Positions 45,501 through 56,376 of a stretch of 64,000 nt of DNA are shown piece after piece. How positions within the stretch are numbered: the first letter of the stretch is position 1; every line of letters starts with the position of its first letter. The stretch is from the NCBI GenBank assembly GCA_963971305.1, contig OZ020305.1:6667001-6731000 (forward strand). The letters run 5' to 3'. The stretch comes from Arcuatula senhousia. Lineage: Eukaryota; Mollusca; Bivalvia; Mytilida; Mytilidae. A program made the translations under genes and the position numbers. The notes under the pieces are model-generated. The model worked only from the letters and a program-made list of their open reading frames with translations, ran no database searches and was not told the origin of the DNA.

Positions 45501-46950
45501 GAACTAACCTGTACTTTTCCTTTCATCATCTAGGTTTATGTAAATCTGTTTACTCTCTTTGACTTGCATTGGTTTCTGTAGTAGTCTCTTTGTTCTTTGG
45601 CAATATGGACATGTTTATTATATTCTTCCAATAAAGATTCCTTTTCTTCTTCTAATAAGTTTCCACTTTTTGATATTTTATCCGCAAAGTCTTGGCATTG
45701 TTGGCATAAATCAGTACAGGGTTTTGTGATCACAATATTAGGACATAATACTTTCCATTGCCTTTGAAAAGTTCTCAAACTTACGCTTCTTTGATTCATG
45801 GTTTTGGTCAGCTTATCGTATTCACTGTGAATGTCCACGGTGGATTTATCTGAAGGTAGCAGTAACACCTTATAGTTTTTGTAGTTGGGTAATCTCCCAG
45901 GAAGTGGCAAGGCATTGTCAGCTGCATACTTTATAAGGAATGTTTTTATTCTCTCTGTGTCAACAAATTTCAGTGCATGTCTGGGTTGTTTCCCTGTATT
46001 TGCATGTACCCTCGGTGATAGACCATCGGAGTCTAGTGACTTTGCTATGGCAAGGAGCTTCTTTTTTTCAATGTTGTGAATAAAACAAAATGTTTTTCTA
46101 CACACTCTCTTGCCTTTGAAAAAAAATTCTTGATATGGGCGTTCACGTTCTTTTGTCTTATGTTTTTTTGCCTCTGTGTGACTACCTGATCTCCTGTGTG
46201 CAAATAGTTCTGCTTTAATAACTTAAACTAAATCAAGTTCTTCCCTTGTTATTTCTTTACAGTGTTCTCTAAATTCAATTGCTGAGTCCATATCAATCAT
46301 TTTACTACATGGTTCTCCGTAAAACTCTTTACAACCACAGGTGTCACTTGTAAACATTTTCTGCTTGATGTATTCTTCGGTATCTTCTGCGGATGGTTCA
46401 ACGAAGTCTTGTATTTGATCGTCATCGTCAGATTCAAAATTTGTACAAATACTATCCTCGACGTCCACGTCGTCAAACCAAGCAAAATCATCTTTCAATC
46501 GTTCGCCAAAGTATAGTTCATCAACGGCATTTAATTCAGTAACAAAATCATCATCGTGGCATGCAGAAATTTCTGTAGAAACACTACAAATACTACTTTG
46601 GCTGCACTGACTCGTCATTTTTGTTCATTTACCGCCATGATTTCTAATGTAAACTAAAGGGGCGCAACTCAAAAATTACCTATATACGTAAAATTATTTA
46701 TAGAATGCAATAGAATCAATACGGAAGTATATTAAATAATTTTAATCGATCTGTTTATCTTTATCTGAAGATTTGATCATTGAACTCAGTTAAAAGGGTT
46801 GATAAGTCGACTATCTCTGTCAATTATTTTCACTGATCAGCAGGTGCTTGTTCTAATTTGATTTTTTTTGTGACGTTGAACTTTGCGACGTCACAGTGAA
46901 AAATAGCAATCGCCGCATCTGGCCCCATTTTGTCAGACGTGGTCACATAT
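42535..46950 (-). mobile_element. 4.4-kb DNA transposon with 35-bp inverted ends
   Basis: ATATGTGACCATGACTGA (42535 on) and, inverted from 46950, ATATGTGACCACGTCTGA continue together through AAAATGGG-CCAGATG. About 31 of 35 bases agree. It splits a dispersed repeat whose uninterrupted copy is 33011-33390. One spliced, damaged transposase is on the minus strand. Superfamily not assigned. A small fragment of the 3'-tail repeat (ACCAATGGGGCAT, 43505-43550) lies near one end, and A/T-rich DNA without genes fills 42570-43500. Confidence 0.85.
43638..46618 (-). pseudogene. Broken four-exon transposase of the 4.4-kb element
   Basis: Exon 1 46618-45509 starts MTSQCSQSSI with an acidic N-terminus, a Cys cluster (CGCKEFYGEPC), then VCRKTFCFIHNI, NYKNYKVLLLPS and CTDLCQQC. 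Exon 2 44972-44784 (YSWDYAQQVHFP, GPIYFKTPRKCSVFGVC), exon 3 44517-44396 (GHTKFEPDWHFG) and exon 4 44093-43638 (RQWYLYEHIRQYC) join through GT-AG introns in consistent frame. I recall this peptide set from a multi-copy family in cnidarians and molluscs, presumably a DDE transposase. Damage: TAA at 46223-46225, a frame change near 45560, an in-frame TGA in exon 3, a TAA in exon 4, and an apparent internal loss between GVC and LWYGLWRV in exon 2 where catalytic residues are expected. Inactive. Confidence 0.75.
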
Positions 46951-47232
46951 AAGAGGACAGAATTGTCTCTAAAGTTAGCCATTCCATGACAATTTTGGCG
47001 TAAGAAAATCTAAATTACATGGCAAGAAACAGTGGCGTGAACTACTATGGCCAGTAGGTCCGAAAATAACACATTAAACGAGTATTAAATTTTACATATT
47101 TGTAAACTATTGTAGAAGACAAACAATCCAAAAAAAATGAGCGGTTTCAGGAGTTTTGTCCACAAAAATGTGACGGAAGGACGAACGAAGACAATTTCTT
47201 TGTCCCGCTGACGCAACGCTAAAATAGACCAA
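46951..47232. repeat. Dispersed repeat, right part
   Basis: Continues the repeat interrupted at 42534 and matches 33088-33390. Confidence 0.85.
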
Positions 47233-47265
47233 AAAAAATAAACAAAGAATTACTGAACTTTCTTT

Positions 47266-47400
47266 TTGATATGCAGTTGTTTTGTGTTTCCGTGTTTTGC
47301 ATGTTGTCTGTTTTTGTCCCGTTCTTGTTTGTGTTTACTGGTTTTGTCTCTGCCCTTTGGACTTTTGACATTCGGATACCCCATTGGTACCTCTGCTTAT
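47266..47400 (+). repeat. 3'-tail repeat fragment of the retroelement family
   Basis: GTTTACTGGTTTTGTCTCTG and ATACCCCATTGGTACCTCTG are the inverse of 40308-40393. The 72-codon ORF reads this repeat and is not a gene. Confidence 0.7.
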
Positions 47401-48769
47401 TTCGTACATATTATAGGCCTAGTTCGATCAGCTACCGTGGTAACTAAAGTTCGACCAAAGTTGCATCGAACTGTCTATAGTTGAACCAGAGTGACGTCAT
47501 TTTTCTACCATGGTTCCACCATTCTAAAGCGTGGGTTCCTCTGGTAGACAACATGGCGGCGTAAACGGGAAGTATCGAATACCAACAAAAAATCTCGAAT
47601 GGGTATTTGATGTTGACATTTGTTATAATTTTTGTGAAATTTAAATCGAAATGGACATGAATAAGATCAGTATTACAATTTTATGAAAACTAGATGCTTC
47701 TTTAAAAATGTTGTGGTTTTTGGAAGGACTTTTTCTACTGAGTATCGACAAATAGCGTTGTTGTAACTATTTTATAGTAAATGTAAGCAAACAGAATTAA
47801 AATTTTATTAAAGAATGTATTTGAATTAATATTTTCTGTCAGAAATCGGTATGAGGCCATTAAAACACCACTATCTGTCTGCATACGTACACCAGCATAC
47901 CCCAGGCATAATGATACCGGAAGGGCATCACTATACCGGAAGTTTTTATCAGATAAAAATAAATAAGGGATATTCCAGATTGTTTAAATAAATTCAATAG
48001 TTCTGATGAATTAAAGAATTAATATGCATGTAAAATATAAATTAAAGAATGATTATGCATGTAAAAATATTTTATAAGCAATGAATATCTAATGATATTT
48101 ATTTTATCAGTACAATGAAAATAATAGATTTTTAATTCAGTGTTAAAACCATAAAGGTCCATAAAGTGTAGAATTGATTGGCTCTTGTCTTGTTCGGCAT
48201 AAACCGCTCTTATTTGCTTAATTATGTATAGTTGATTTCCACACTTTAATGACGGACATTATACAAAGCCAAATTCGTAATAGTAGTTTTTATGGTTAGT
48301 TTTATTGTCTCTGATCTTCAGGTAAATGCCATTACAGCAGAAACATAGTAACTTTAGCAACACAAACAAGATTAGTACTAATTAGAGTTTATGTCTATTT
48401 TGCACCTGATACTTGTGTACATAGCATATTGTGGCCAATTGTTTCATACCGTATTTTTACATAGACCTGGAAAGACCTTAAAATGGAAATCACTTTTTAA
48501 AAAAACTCTTTTTGGACATTTATTTGTTTCGGATAAAATATTGAACCCCATTTCTGCGTATAAAGCTCTTAGATTGAATCAAATTAAACATGGCGCTGTT
48601 TGATGACATAACTTTTGAAAATTTTGATGAATTAATTATTAGTACTAATTAAGTTGGATAGGTGCAATGACAGTTGCAGTGGTGATTACATGTCATACCA
48701 CTTTCCACTTTGTCCTGTGTCCAAATAAAAGCCTAGAAAACGGAGCAAAGTTTACGAACATCCTCATGT
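47401..48769. other. No gene recognised
   Basis: A Kozak-like ACATGGCGGCG at 47552 closes immediately with TAA. The ORF at 48391-48603 has no domain. No repeat boundary identified. Confidence 0.4.
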
Positions 48770-49174
48770 CCCGGGGGGGGGGTTACTTTCTATATATTGG
48801 TTAACGGGGACATGCGGCGGATTTGGGAAGTAATTTTGAAATTTTCAGTATTTATTTGGTGTGCCTTTTTTTCTTCTTGTATTAATTTCGGTTTAATTTT
48901 ACATATGTCATTTAATGATATTTATTCTTGGTAAGATATTAGTATGAATTCAGATTTGAAAATTCCTGATAAATTGTCTCTTGACTATTAAATCTATTAT
49001 ACACTTGCATGAAGTGTCAATTTGCTGAAAAGTTTCTAGCTCTACCACAATGAGTGCATTTTTGTGGGTATTATTATCATTAATACTGATTAGTATTTAT
49101 TCGGGTACCATTTTCAGACCTGCTGTCGCACGTCCACGTACTATGTCTAAGAATACGAAAATAACCCCTCCGGG
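48770..49174. mobile_element. About 405-bp element with CCCGGGGGGG-TTACTTTC ends
   Basis: CCCGGGGGGGGG then GTTACTTTC at 48770 on, and inverted CCCGGAGGGGTTATTTTC at 49174. No coding content. It belongs to the same loose class of G-run-ended short elements as 36164-36396. Confidence 0.6.
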
Positions 49175-49289
49175 CTTTATGTACAATTGAAAACGGGAAT
49201 ATAAGGGCTATATAAACAGTAAGTTCTCTTGAATATTTTTTGATATAACAACTGGACAGTATATAAGCATAATTTTGACGATATTAAAT

Positions 49290-49560
49290 GTGAAACAGGT
49301 TTACACGACACAACCTACCAATAACGGCAATTTAACAAAATTCTCAATGGAAAACAGAAAGCAGTCTACATGTATAATGTGACCAGAGGTCGCTGCTCGC
49401 TTTCTTGCATTGGCCTAAGATTAAAAATATAATACATCAGATTCAATACCAATCCCCAAATTATCTTGGAAGGACCAATTACTAGACATGGGACAACAGT
49501 AATCACAGAAGTAATCATATATGATTTTATGAATTGTAAAAGAAAGTTTGCATTATATGT
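49290..49560. repeat. Dispersed repeat (partner of 36865-37250)
   Basis: Shares ACACGACACAACCTAC, a GGAAAACAG-type stretch and ATGTGACCAGAG in order. Confidence 0.6.
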
Positions 49561-50808
49561 ACTATTTATCCAGAAGACAAGTTAGAATGCAACTTTTATT
49601 ACTAACTATAATATACGTACATAAACTACAATATATATGATATACAATATATAACTAATACAACATTGGCGTACGGCTGTCTCATAAATTCGGAGAATCA
49701 TGGTCACTCATCCGTGTTTGACAAAACTCTGAATCGATGGCAGTAAACTGAATTATTAGTGTCATTGTAGGCAAACTGCGGTTTGCTTGTAACATAACTT
49801 TAAGATAGTCAGAACGGCTGAAGCTGTCAGTGTCTGATCTCACTTAAAGCTACTACAAGACACTTAAAATATGCCACTTCGGCTCTCTTGATTCATAAGG
49901 TTGTAGAAATGCAGTATACAAGTAACCATGGTAACTGAACTGCGGTTCAGAATTTAAATGAATGAAATACAGAGAGAGCCGAGTTGCAAAACTAATAGCA
50001 TAAACCTTTGTCTGACTATAAAGCCAGAGAATTTGGACAAGATTTGTGCTACAGTTAGGATACTAGTGACCACTGAAGAACCCGTAAATTTGAGAATTTG
50101 TGGAACACAATGACCCCAAAACAGATGGGAAAAGAAGTGAGACAGCTGGACCCCAAATTTATTAAGAAAAGAATATCTTAATCGAGAATGCCTTGGTACC
50201 GAAGTAAAATGATACGCTAAATGCTCTGAATTGATTGATAGATACAGTTTTCGATAAATAATAAAAGTAGTAACTGTAGTTCTAAGAGAGCAACAACATG
50301 GGTCTGACATTTCTCAACCAGTTTGACTCAAATGAGCTAGATACTTCAAGTCTGAAAGATAGTACAAGTCCTGGCCGTAAATAGTTCTACAAAGCTTGTT
50401 CAGAGTACATAATCGACTAAATTGTCACAAGGACTTGTAAAAGATATTGATAGTCATAGACAAACTAGTTTTCATTTAGCTTAATTCTTTACGTAACCGC
50501 GATAAAGCGCACAAACATGAAATGAAAGGTGCTACTGTAGTATAAAATGTGAGTTTATAAAACACTTGTGATATAGAATAACAAATACCAAGTATGTCTT
50601 TGACACAACACATTATGACGAGATGGACAAATACATAAGGGCCTACACCATGAAGATGGATTATTATGCCCTTCACACTTGTATGATAATTATATCCGGA
50701 CCACTAACAAACTTAAGAGTGAGGATTATTATGCCTCAAGCACTTTAACAATGACAAGGGATTATTATGCCCTTCACACATTCTAAACTCCATAACGAAT
50801 TTCTGCTT
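49561..50808. other. Probable 3' region of the retrotransposon, no gene
   Basis: Lies downstream of the recombinase ORF on its strand. GGATTATTATGCC occurs three times (50656, 50722, 50759), most with CTTCACAC, and could belong to terminal repeats, but I could not match it to a partner beyond 54800. The 118-codon ORF at 49954-50310 has no recognised domain. Confidence 0.4.
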
Positions 50809-51819
50809 TCACTTTCTGATCAAGGCTAATTGTGCTTGCTTTATTTTTGAAATCGGGGTGTGTATATATCTTGTATAACAGTTCGAACTCCAACGGCCAA
50901 GAATTTTGATCATATGATCTTCGATCTTTGTTGCTACGGAAGAAGCTGCTCCAATTCTGAAACTATGCCCGTTATAGTCTTGCGACTTTAGACCGATTAA
51001 TTCCAATAACGATCTGACGCAGCTAATGAAGAACGTTCTGGTGAGAGCCTCGCCATTTTCCATAACGAAAAGAGGGCTTTTATCGTTCAGGTGTTGAAAT
51101 CGAGATCTCCTCATAATTGTGTAACGTTTGAGAGCCATCAACGGACAAACAGATGTTTTGTTCTCGAAAATGTATAGATTAACTCCACAACGGAATGGGT
51201 CAGTTTTTGATGCCTTTAGGTGAAGAATAGCATAGTCTTCCATGACGGTAAAATCTTCGATACACAAGTTACAAGACGTATCGAATTCAGTTTTTACAGT
51301 GAATTCCCCACACCTAAGGAACCCAAAGTAAGCGATGAAACAAGCCGCACGAATAAGATCGGTATTGTATGGTGAAAATATATTTTTACATAAAGCTTCA
51401 CTCATTTTACTTATAATATCGAACGTTATAGGTAGTCTTATCCTCGTGCTCTTCTGTTCAGTTTTCTTAATTCCTTTAAATAAAGATTCTAATCTTTCCA
51501 GTTTTGCGAAGGAGTTGTTGAAAATGAACTGTTCTCCTGATTGGAGGTAATGGAAACGAATACCGCAGATATACATCTTAATTGTCGAACTTTTAAGATG
51601 TAAATTCGAGTGGCAATGTGTGGCATAGTGTATTAAGGTCTCCTCACTCAACTGAGGAAGTTTATTATCATGCCATATGAAACCAGAAAGGCACATGGAG
51701 TTCTTATATGAAGTGAGCCCATGTTGATAAATTGTTAAAGTACTTTTAGCAATTGAATTTCTCAACAAATCATCGACTTTGCTGCTCAACTCCACATTAC
51801 GTCCCAAAATTGCGGACAC
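50809..51819 (-). CDS. Tyrosine recombinase of the DIRS-order element
   Basis: 336 codons. Catalytic set: Arg169 in FLRCGE, Lys in HLKASKTD (about 202-205), His285 and Arg288 in GHSFRIGAAS, Trp310 in place of the second His, and Tyr318 in CYTRYIH. This enzyme replaces the integrase and joins the circular cDNA to the target without duplication. The first codon at 51819 is GTG and the first ATG is 41 codons in, so translation probably depends on the overlap with RNase H. The frame is intact. Confidence 0.9.
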   Translation of the reverse strand: MSAILGRNVELSSKVDDLLRNSIAKSTLTIYQHGLTSYKNSMCLSGFIWHDNKLPQLSEETLIHYATHCHSNLHLKSSTIKMYICGIRFHYLQSGEQFIFNNSFAKLERLESLFKGIKKTEQKSTRIRLPITFDIISKMSEALCKNIFSPYNTDLIRAACFIAYFGFLRCGEFTVKTEFDTSCNLCIEDFTVMEDYAILHLKASKTDPFRCGVNLYIFENKTSVCPLMALKRYTIMRRSRFQHLNDKSPLFVMENGEALTRTFFISCVRSLLELIGLKSQDYNGHSFRIGAASSVATKIEDHMIKILGRWSSNCYTRYIHTPISKIKQAQLALIRK

Positions 51820-52590
51820 GGAGTTGGTATCTTCTCTGCTGACGGAGCTGCCTTCCGGAAAGTCTGAAAATCAAAACGAGATAATGCATCAGCTATTACA
51901 TTTTTAACGCCAGGAATATGTCTGCATTGAATAGTAAAGTTATGTTTCACAGAAACCCACGTTAAAGTTCTCATCAGTTTCATTATGTCAAGGACTTTAG
52001 ATCTGCCCTTATTTACTATACTGACGACGGATTCATTATCGCAGTGAAACAAAATCCGTTTTTTGTTCCAAAGATGACCCCACAATAGACAGGCAACAAC
52101 TATGGGGTAGAGTTCTCTAAAGGCCATAGACATTTCGGAGTCGAGCGATTCGGATAACTGTGGGTGCCATTCGCCACTGAAAAATTTTCCGCGATAATAA
52201 CCACCGAAACCAAAATTGGATGCTGCATCGGTGTACAGTTCCATATCACTCGCAAGTGTGATAGCCTGATCGTAAAAGAATGAAATACGATTCCAACCTT
52301 TTAAGAATTTTAGCCACATCTTTAGATCCTCTTTGCATTCTTTAGATAACGACAGAAAGTGGTGCAGTTTTTTAGCCTTAGTTGACAGCTTTATAAGGTA
52401 ACTCACGAAAGTTCTACCTGGGCGGATGATTCTAGCGGCGAAGTTAAAGTGGCCAAGCAATTGTAATATCTCCCTTTTAGTAACCGATGATCGGATCAGA
52501 AAGTTTTCGATAAAGGTTATCATTCTATCGATTTTCTCGTTGGGGAGTTTGGATTCGAAACGCTCGGTGTCCAAGATAACCCCTAAATAT
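51786..52590 (-). CDS. RT connection and RNase H domain of the DIRS-order element
   Basis: Frame 52574-51786 (first codon TTG, so not an independent start) continues the RT and carries RNase H: LYTDAASNFGFGG (first Asp), FRELYPIVVA (Glu), LFHCDNESVV (second Asp), then HIPGVKNVIADALSR (final His/Asp region). All expected catalytic acids are present. It overlaps the recombinase frame by 34 bases, as is usual in this order. Confidence 0.9.
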
Positions 52591-53391
52591 TCAATGACGC
52601 AGGGGGCCGACTGTCTTTTTCGCAGAAATGGGGATATTGAGTCTTTTAAATATCATTGTAAGTAGGGCCATGGTCCGATAACCACATGAGTCTGGAGACT
52701 GAATAGTGAGGAAGTCGTCTAACAAGTGAAGTATAACGGGAATGCCGTAATTCTCCGTAGCTATCCAGCAAATAGCTCTTGACAAATGATCGAAGATGCA
52801 CGGAGAACTGCGCGAACCGAAGCAGAGCCTAACATAATAATAGTATTTGCCTTTCCATTTAAGACAATATAAATGATGTTGATCATCTCGGATGCCTAAT
52901 TGTTTGAATGCATCGGTAATATCTGTTTTATTAAGAATCGATCCTTTACCGAATTTTTTAATTTCGCTAATAGCATCGTCTATTTTTACGTAAGACAGTG
53001 AACACGATTCCTTTTCTATCAGATCGTTTACACTTTCGTGAGTATCGTGTTCGTGTGGAGACGACAGATCAACAATGAGTCTCTTTTTACCGGAGTATTT
53101 CCCTTCCGCAATTCCGATAGGACTGACGCGGTACGATAGGAAAGGCGGAGATGAGAAAGGACCCTTAATGTACCCTTTTTGCAGCTCTTGACTTAACAGG
53201 TTATCGACAGAGTCGGAGTCTTTCAAGGCTGATTGTAAATTTTTGCACTCATAAGTTGTGACTTCGGTACTAGCCACCATAGTGTCAAAGCCGAATCTCA
53301 AACCATCAATTAAATATTTAACAAATTGTCTGTCCGGATGCTTTTTAAGTTCAAATTCTAGTCTATCCGCATTAATAGGGGACCTTCCTAG
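52591..53391 (-). CDS. Reverse transcriptase of the DIRS-order element
   Basis: Open from just after the Gag TGA to a stop at 52591. Motifs in order: KKRLIVDLSSP, DITDAFKQLGI (motif A), CFGSRSSPCIFDHL (motif B), LHLLDDFLT (motif C with LLDD, typical of DIRS elements). No ATG precedes the early part (the first candidate, 53301, is TTG), so expression would need readthrough of the Gag stop or a fusion ancestor. The C-terminus is cut off by a frame change at the C-run near 52604; the expected continuation is in the next frame. Confidence 0.9.
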   Translation of the reverse strand, partial: LGRSPINADRLEFELKKHPDRQFVKYLIDGLRFGFDTMVASTEVTTYECKNLQSALKDSDSVDNLLSQELQKGYIKGPFSSPPFLSYRVSPIGIAEGKYSGKKRLIVDLSSPHEHDTHESVNDLIEKESCSLSYVKIDDAISEIKKFGKGSILNKTDITDAFKQLGIRDDQHHLYCLKWKGKYYYYVRLCFGSRSSPCIFDHLSRAICWIATENYGIPVILHLLDDFLTIQSPDSCGYRTMALLTMIFKRLNIPISAKKTVGPLRH

Positions 53392-54794
53392 TCAAATGTT
53401 TGATTGTTTTTTCATATCTTTGTGTGTACCCTTGGGAGTATTTGCTGCAGTTCGTTCCCCTTTTTCATTTCTATCGTTGATAGATTTAGTTTGTTTCGGT
53501 TGTTTGACAGCGGACCCGTTGCAAGTTTTCAAACTATGTTTGTCGGAACCGCATCGACTACACGCGTGTAAAAATCTGCAACCCCTTCTGAAGCAAACTC
53601 CGTAGTTGAAATTATTGCAAACCTCATCGCCGTCTTCGTTTTGAATTATAGGTCTCCCTCTCTTATCGGTATTTCGAGCATTAAAGGAAGCCCCGGTTTG
53701 ACCGACGATCTGAGCAGGGGTGCCGTGTTTCGCCCTCTCGCAAAATTTCGATGTGTGGTCAAATTCACCGCAGTGAGCGCACGCGCGACTGCTGACATTG
53801 TGTGTCACTAGTCTCAACAGTTTCTCGTCAACTTTGGACCAATTGATGCAGATGTTATGTTCCGTAATGGCTGCGGCTGCTTTAGCGGAAAACATCTTAT
53901 GGTAAGTATAGAAACAGGGACCGTAGTGCTGGGACATCTCATTAATATCTGCTTCGTATTGTTCCAGCTCGGCCTTTCGCTGCGGATACGCTCTTCCCAT
54001 GATATTTCGGTATTTCCGGAAGGCGATGTTAAATTCTTCAATCGTTAAATGGTGATCTAACCTAACGTCTTTCTTACTGGAAAGCTCGACGGTAAAGCCC
54101 CTAGATTGCAGCGACTGGCTTTGAGGAACATCATATTTAGGAGCTAGGAGGATGGCTAAATTTACATCCTTACCTTTGATAATCTGTTCCTTGACCGTGG
54201 GAGAAACAAAATCCATTTTTTGCAAGTCCTCCGCATACACCACTCTTCCAGTGCTGGTTGGCGGTCCCGGCGGTAGTGCACTTGCTGTCTCCCTATTCCC
54301 ATATGTGGCATTTATAGCTGTCGCCATCGTAAATTCAGCAGATTCATTGTTTTGTTTGGACTGTTTTAGTATAACTTGAGACAGATTTGCTAAAGTTTCA
54401 GTCGCGGATTTGATTGTACTATTGGTTTCTGTTGCCGACTTAAGCGCTACTACGGTATCCCTTAAGAGAGCCTCAGCGTTGTTTGGGCGTTCGGCGGAAG
54501 TAATTTCTAACATATTCCTCCGCGGAGGTAATGGCGGCGGAACATTGTGTGCCTCGGTCGGAATTGATTCCGTAGTATCACTGTTATTTAGTGTCACATT
54601 TTGAGGGCCATTAACGTCATGGGGTTCAGGCGAAGTTGAAGGAGCGTTAGCCAAGTAGAGTTGCCTGAGCATTTCAACCTTCCAGGCGGGATTGACGGAG
54701 ATTCCCATCTCTTGTTTACATATTTGTCTTTAGCCCAATTGCGAGGGTCTTCTGAGTCATAAACTGCACGTCTAGTGCGTTTCCTACCACTCAT
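53392..54794 (-). CDS. Gag-like protein of the DIRS-order element
   Basis: The main frame is 54708-53392 (438 codons, ATG). A better N-terminus, MSGRKRTRRAVYDSEDPRNW, starts at ATG 54794 in another frame and meets the main frame near 54710, so a small indel probably separates them. The C-terminal part has a CX2CX4HX4C knuckle (about residue 312, CAHCGEFDHTSKFC), a CX7CX4CX3H finger (about 367) and a second CX2CX4HX4C knuckle (about 387). All three are typical nucleic-acid-binding modules. The frame ends in TGA at 53392 but continues open into RT in the same frame. Confidence 0.85.
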
Positions 54795-55549
54795 GATTAA
54801 ATCAAAAGTTACTCACGTCTTTAAGAAGTTTAATCCACGAGTTATATTAAGTGTAAATTTATAATGTCAAATCAATATGTCCAATATGCACATTTCGTGT
54901 GAGGCACAGGTAAAAATCACGATGTTTACACTAGTTTAACATCAACAATTCTGTTTATTTGCACGTTTAATCAAGTATCATGACAGTGGTGAAACATCAA
55001 CTGAATGTCAGTGTTCGTAGTTAGTTATAAATCCAAGAAATAAATTATTTAGGGTAGAATATTAAGGAAATCTAAACTTGCTGACAAACAAAGAAAAGAA
55101 ACGAAAGTAGTTCTCACGTGTACTAGCTTATATCTGATCTAATTTTGGAAAGAGGCACAGTAGGGAGATTTGTCTTCTGTATAAAACAGAATTATATACA
55201 TAATTCCCATAAACACAAATGATTTATTGTTTTACCAAGCATAATCAATTATAAGCCTCTGCACAGTTGCGATCGAAAATAAATCGATTGAATGGCACTG
55301 TTTAGCATTGATGACTTTACTGATATAAAAAATAAAAAAACACAATAGAACTGAACTAGCTAGTTTGTTTTAACCTGGTTCGAAATCCCTGAACGGGGTG
55401 TAGGGGGACAAAGCAAACCCTGGAAGCTCAGCGAGGATAGCGTGTAGAGCTTCATTTAAGACCCGTCCTGGGTTAATTTTGTCTTTAAATCTTACCATAA
55501 ATTTGAAAGTTTATTGAAGTCTGGACATAATGGGAAATATAAGAATATA
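54795..55549. other. 5' side of the retrotransposon and intergenic DNA
   Basis: GAGGCACAG occurs at about 54901 and 55153 and might mark terminal sequence, but no full repeat is evident. No gene. Confidence 0.35.
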
Positions 55550-55693
55550 CAGTTAATGACTTTTGGTGAGGTTGACATGAGGATTTATCAACCCCAAGTG
55601 GTGAAATATTCACTGAGGCCAACGGCCGAGGTGAATATAACCACTTTGGGTTGATAAATCTCATGTCAACTGAAACCCAAAGTCATCAATTGT
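55550..55693. repeat. Foldback hairpin of about 144 bp
   Basis: The arms read TGACTTTTGGTGAGGTTGAC... and, inverted, TGACTTTGGGTTTCAGTTGA..., then pair through ATGAG-ATTTATCAACCC, AAGTGGT and TATTCAC to a tip GGCCAACGGCC. A short palindromic MITE or remnant. Confidence 0.85.
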
Positions 55694-55722
55694 TTTATTA
55701 AATGACTGTTATGCATTTTTAT

Positions 55723-55901
55723 GGGGGGTAGGAGGGAGTCTGATCCCGTCATCCCGACTTAAAAATGAGAAAATCCCGAATCCCGGTAAAGTTGATATAA
55801 TTTTATCCCGGAATCCCGAACTTAAATTGTCCAAATCCCGGAATCCCGAGCTTAAATATGGCCAATCCCGGTGTCCCGAAAAAGGTCCTACCCCCCCCCC
55901 C
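55723..55901. mobile_element. AATCCCGG-doublet element with G/C-run ends
   Basis: GGGGGGTAGGA (left) and TCCTACCCCCC (right) bound about 180 bp containing AATCCCGGAATCCCGA-type doublets with spacers such as CTTAAAT. Same design as 32729-32936 and 56696-56904. Confidence 0.65.
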
Positions 55902-56046
55902 TCATTTTTCAGATATAAATTTGACAAATTTAACAACTTTAATTTAAAATGTTAAGAATATCACCCTTTATAATATAGTTATCTAGAAATTGGTTTATTC
56001 CATGTCGAAGTGAAAAAAGGACTAGATTTTTTGTACATTTTCCATT
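55902..56046. other. No feature recognised
   Basis: Short AT-rich spacer. Confidence 0.3.
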
Positions 56047-56376
56047 CTAGGTACGAACTTCTGTATAAAATTTTGACAAAATATCGGTAACATCAAGTTC
56101 ACTGTTTGGAAGCGGTTCAAATTGTTCCGGTAATTTTTTCGCTCGTAGATATGCGCGGGAAGTTCGTACTGCTGTTTCCGTGGCCCTTCTGGTATTTTTA
56201 GCTTCTTTCTCGTAAAGAATCTTGTCCAAGGCTTTTGTTTCAATAGTTGCGAAGCGTTTATTAGGAGGCCCAACATTTTCAACGTCGTCTGAATCAATTT
56301 TTAAAGATCGTTCTTGAATTCGACTACGGGTAAGTGATGTGTCGGGCAGGATGTCGGTGAGGATAGATGAGTTGTC
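56047..56376 (-). CDS. Possible exon of a Crypton/DUF3504-like protein
   Basis: A 110-codon open frame with no ATG. It reads ...NKRFATIETKALDKILYEKE then TRRATETAVRTSRAYLRAKK and ends LDVTDILSKFYTEVRT. The pattern (RF...L...K...NTRRATKxAVxxxRxYL...L...FY.EVR) resembles the N-terminal helical part of Crypton-derived DUF3504 proteins and related mollusc repeats. The rest (the catalytic tyrosine recombinase part) is not visible nearby. Probably a fragment of a Crypton-type element; resemblance is from memory, so moderate to low confidence. Confidence 0.4.
   Translation of the reverse strand, partial: DNSSILTDILPDTSLTRSRIQERSLKIDSDDVENVGPPNKRFATIETKALDKILYEKEAKNTRRATETAVRTSRAYLRAKKLPEQFEPLPNSELDVTDILSKFYTEVRT

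Larger units (their letters stand above)
50809..54794 (-). mobile_element. Tyrosine-recombinase retrotransposon (DIRS order, perhaps Ngaro-like)
   Basis: Minus-strand order Gag, RT, RNase H, tyrosine recombinase with no DDE integrase and no methyltransferase defines a DIRS-order element. The absence of the methyltransferase fits Ngaro-type elements better. The coding part is about 4.0 kb. It has a frame change near the Gag start, a TGA between Gag and RT (53392-53394) and an extra base in a C-run between RT and RNase H (G-run 52602-52606 on the plus strand). Terminal repeats were not identified, so the outer limits are unknown. Confidence 0.9.

Noticed and set aside
47548..47566. Kozak-like ATGGCGGCG as a gene start
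   Set aside because: The frame closes at the next codon and no exon follows.
55375..55400. tRNA or SINE B-box like GGTTCGAAATCC
   Set aside because: No matching A-box at a proper distance and no cloverleaf could be drawn.
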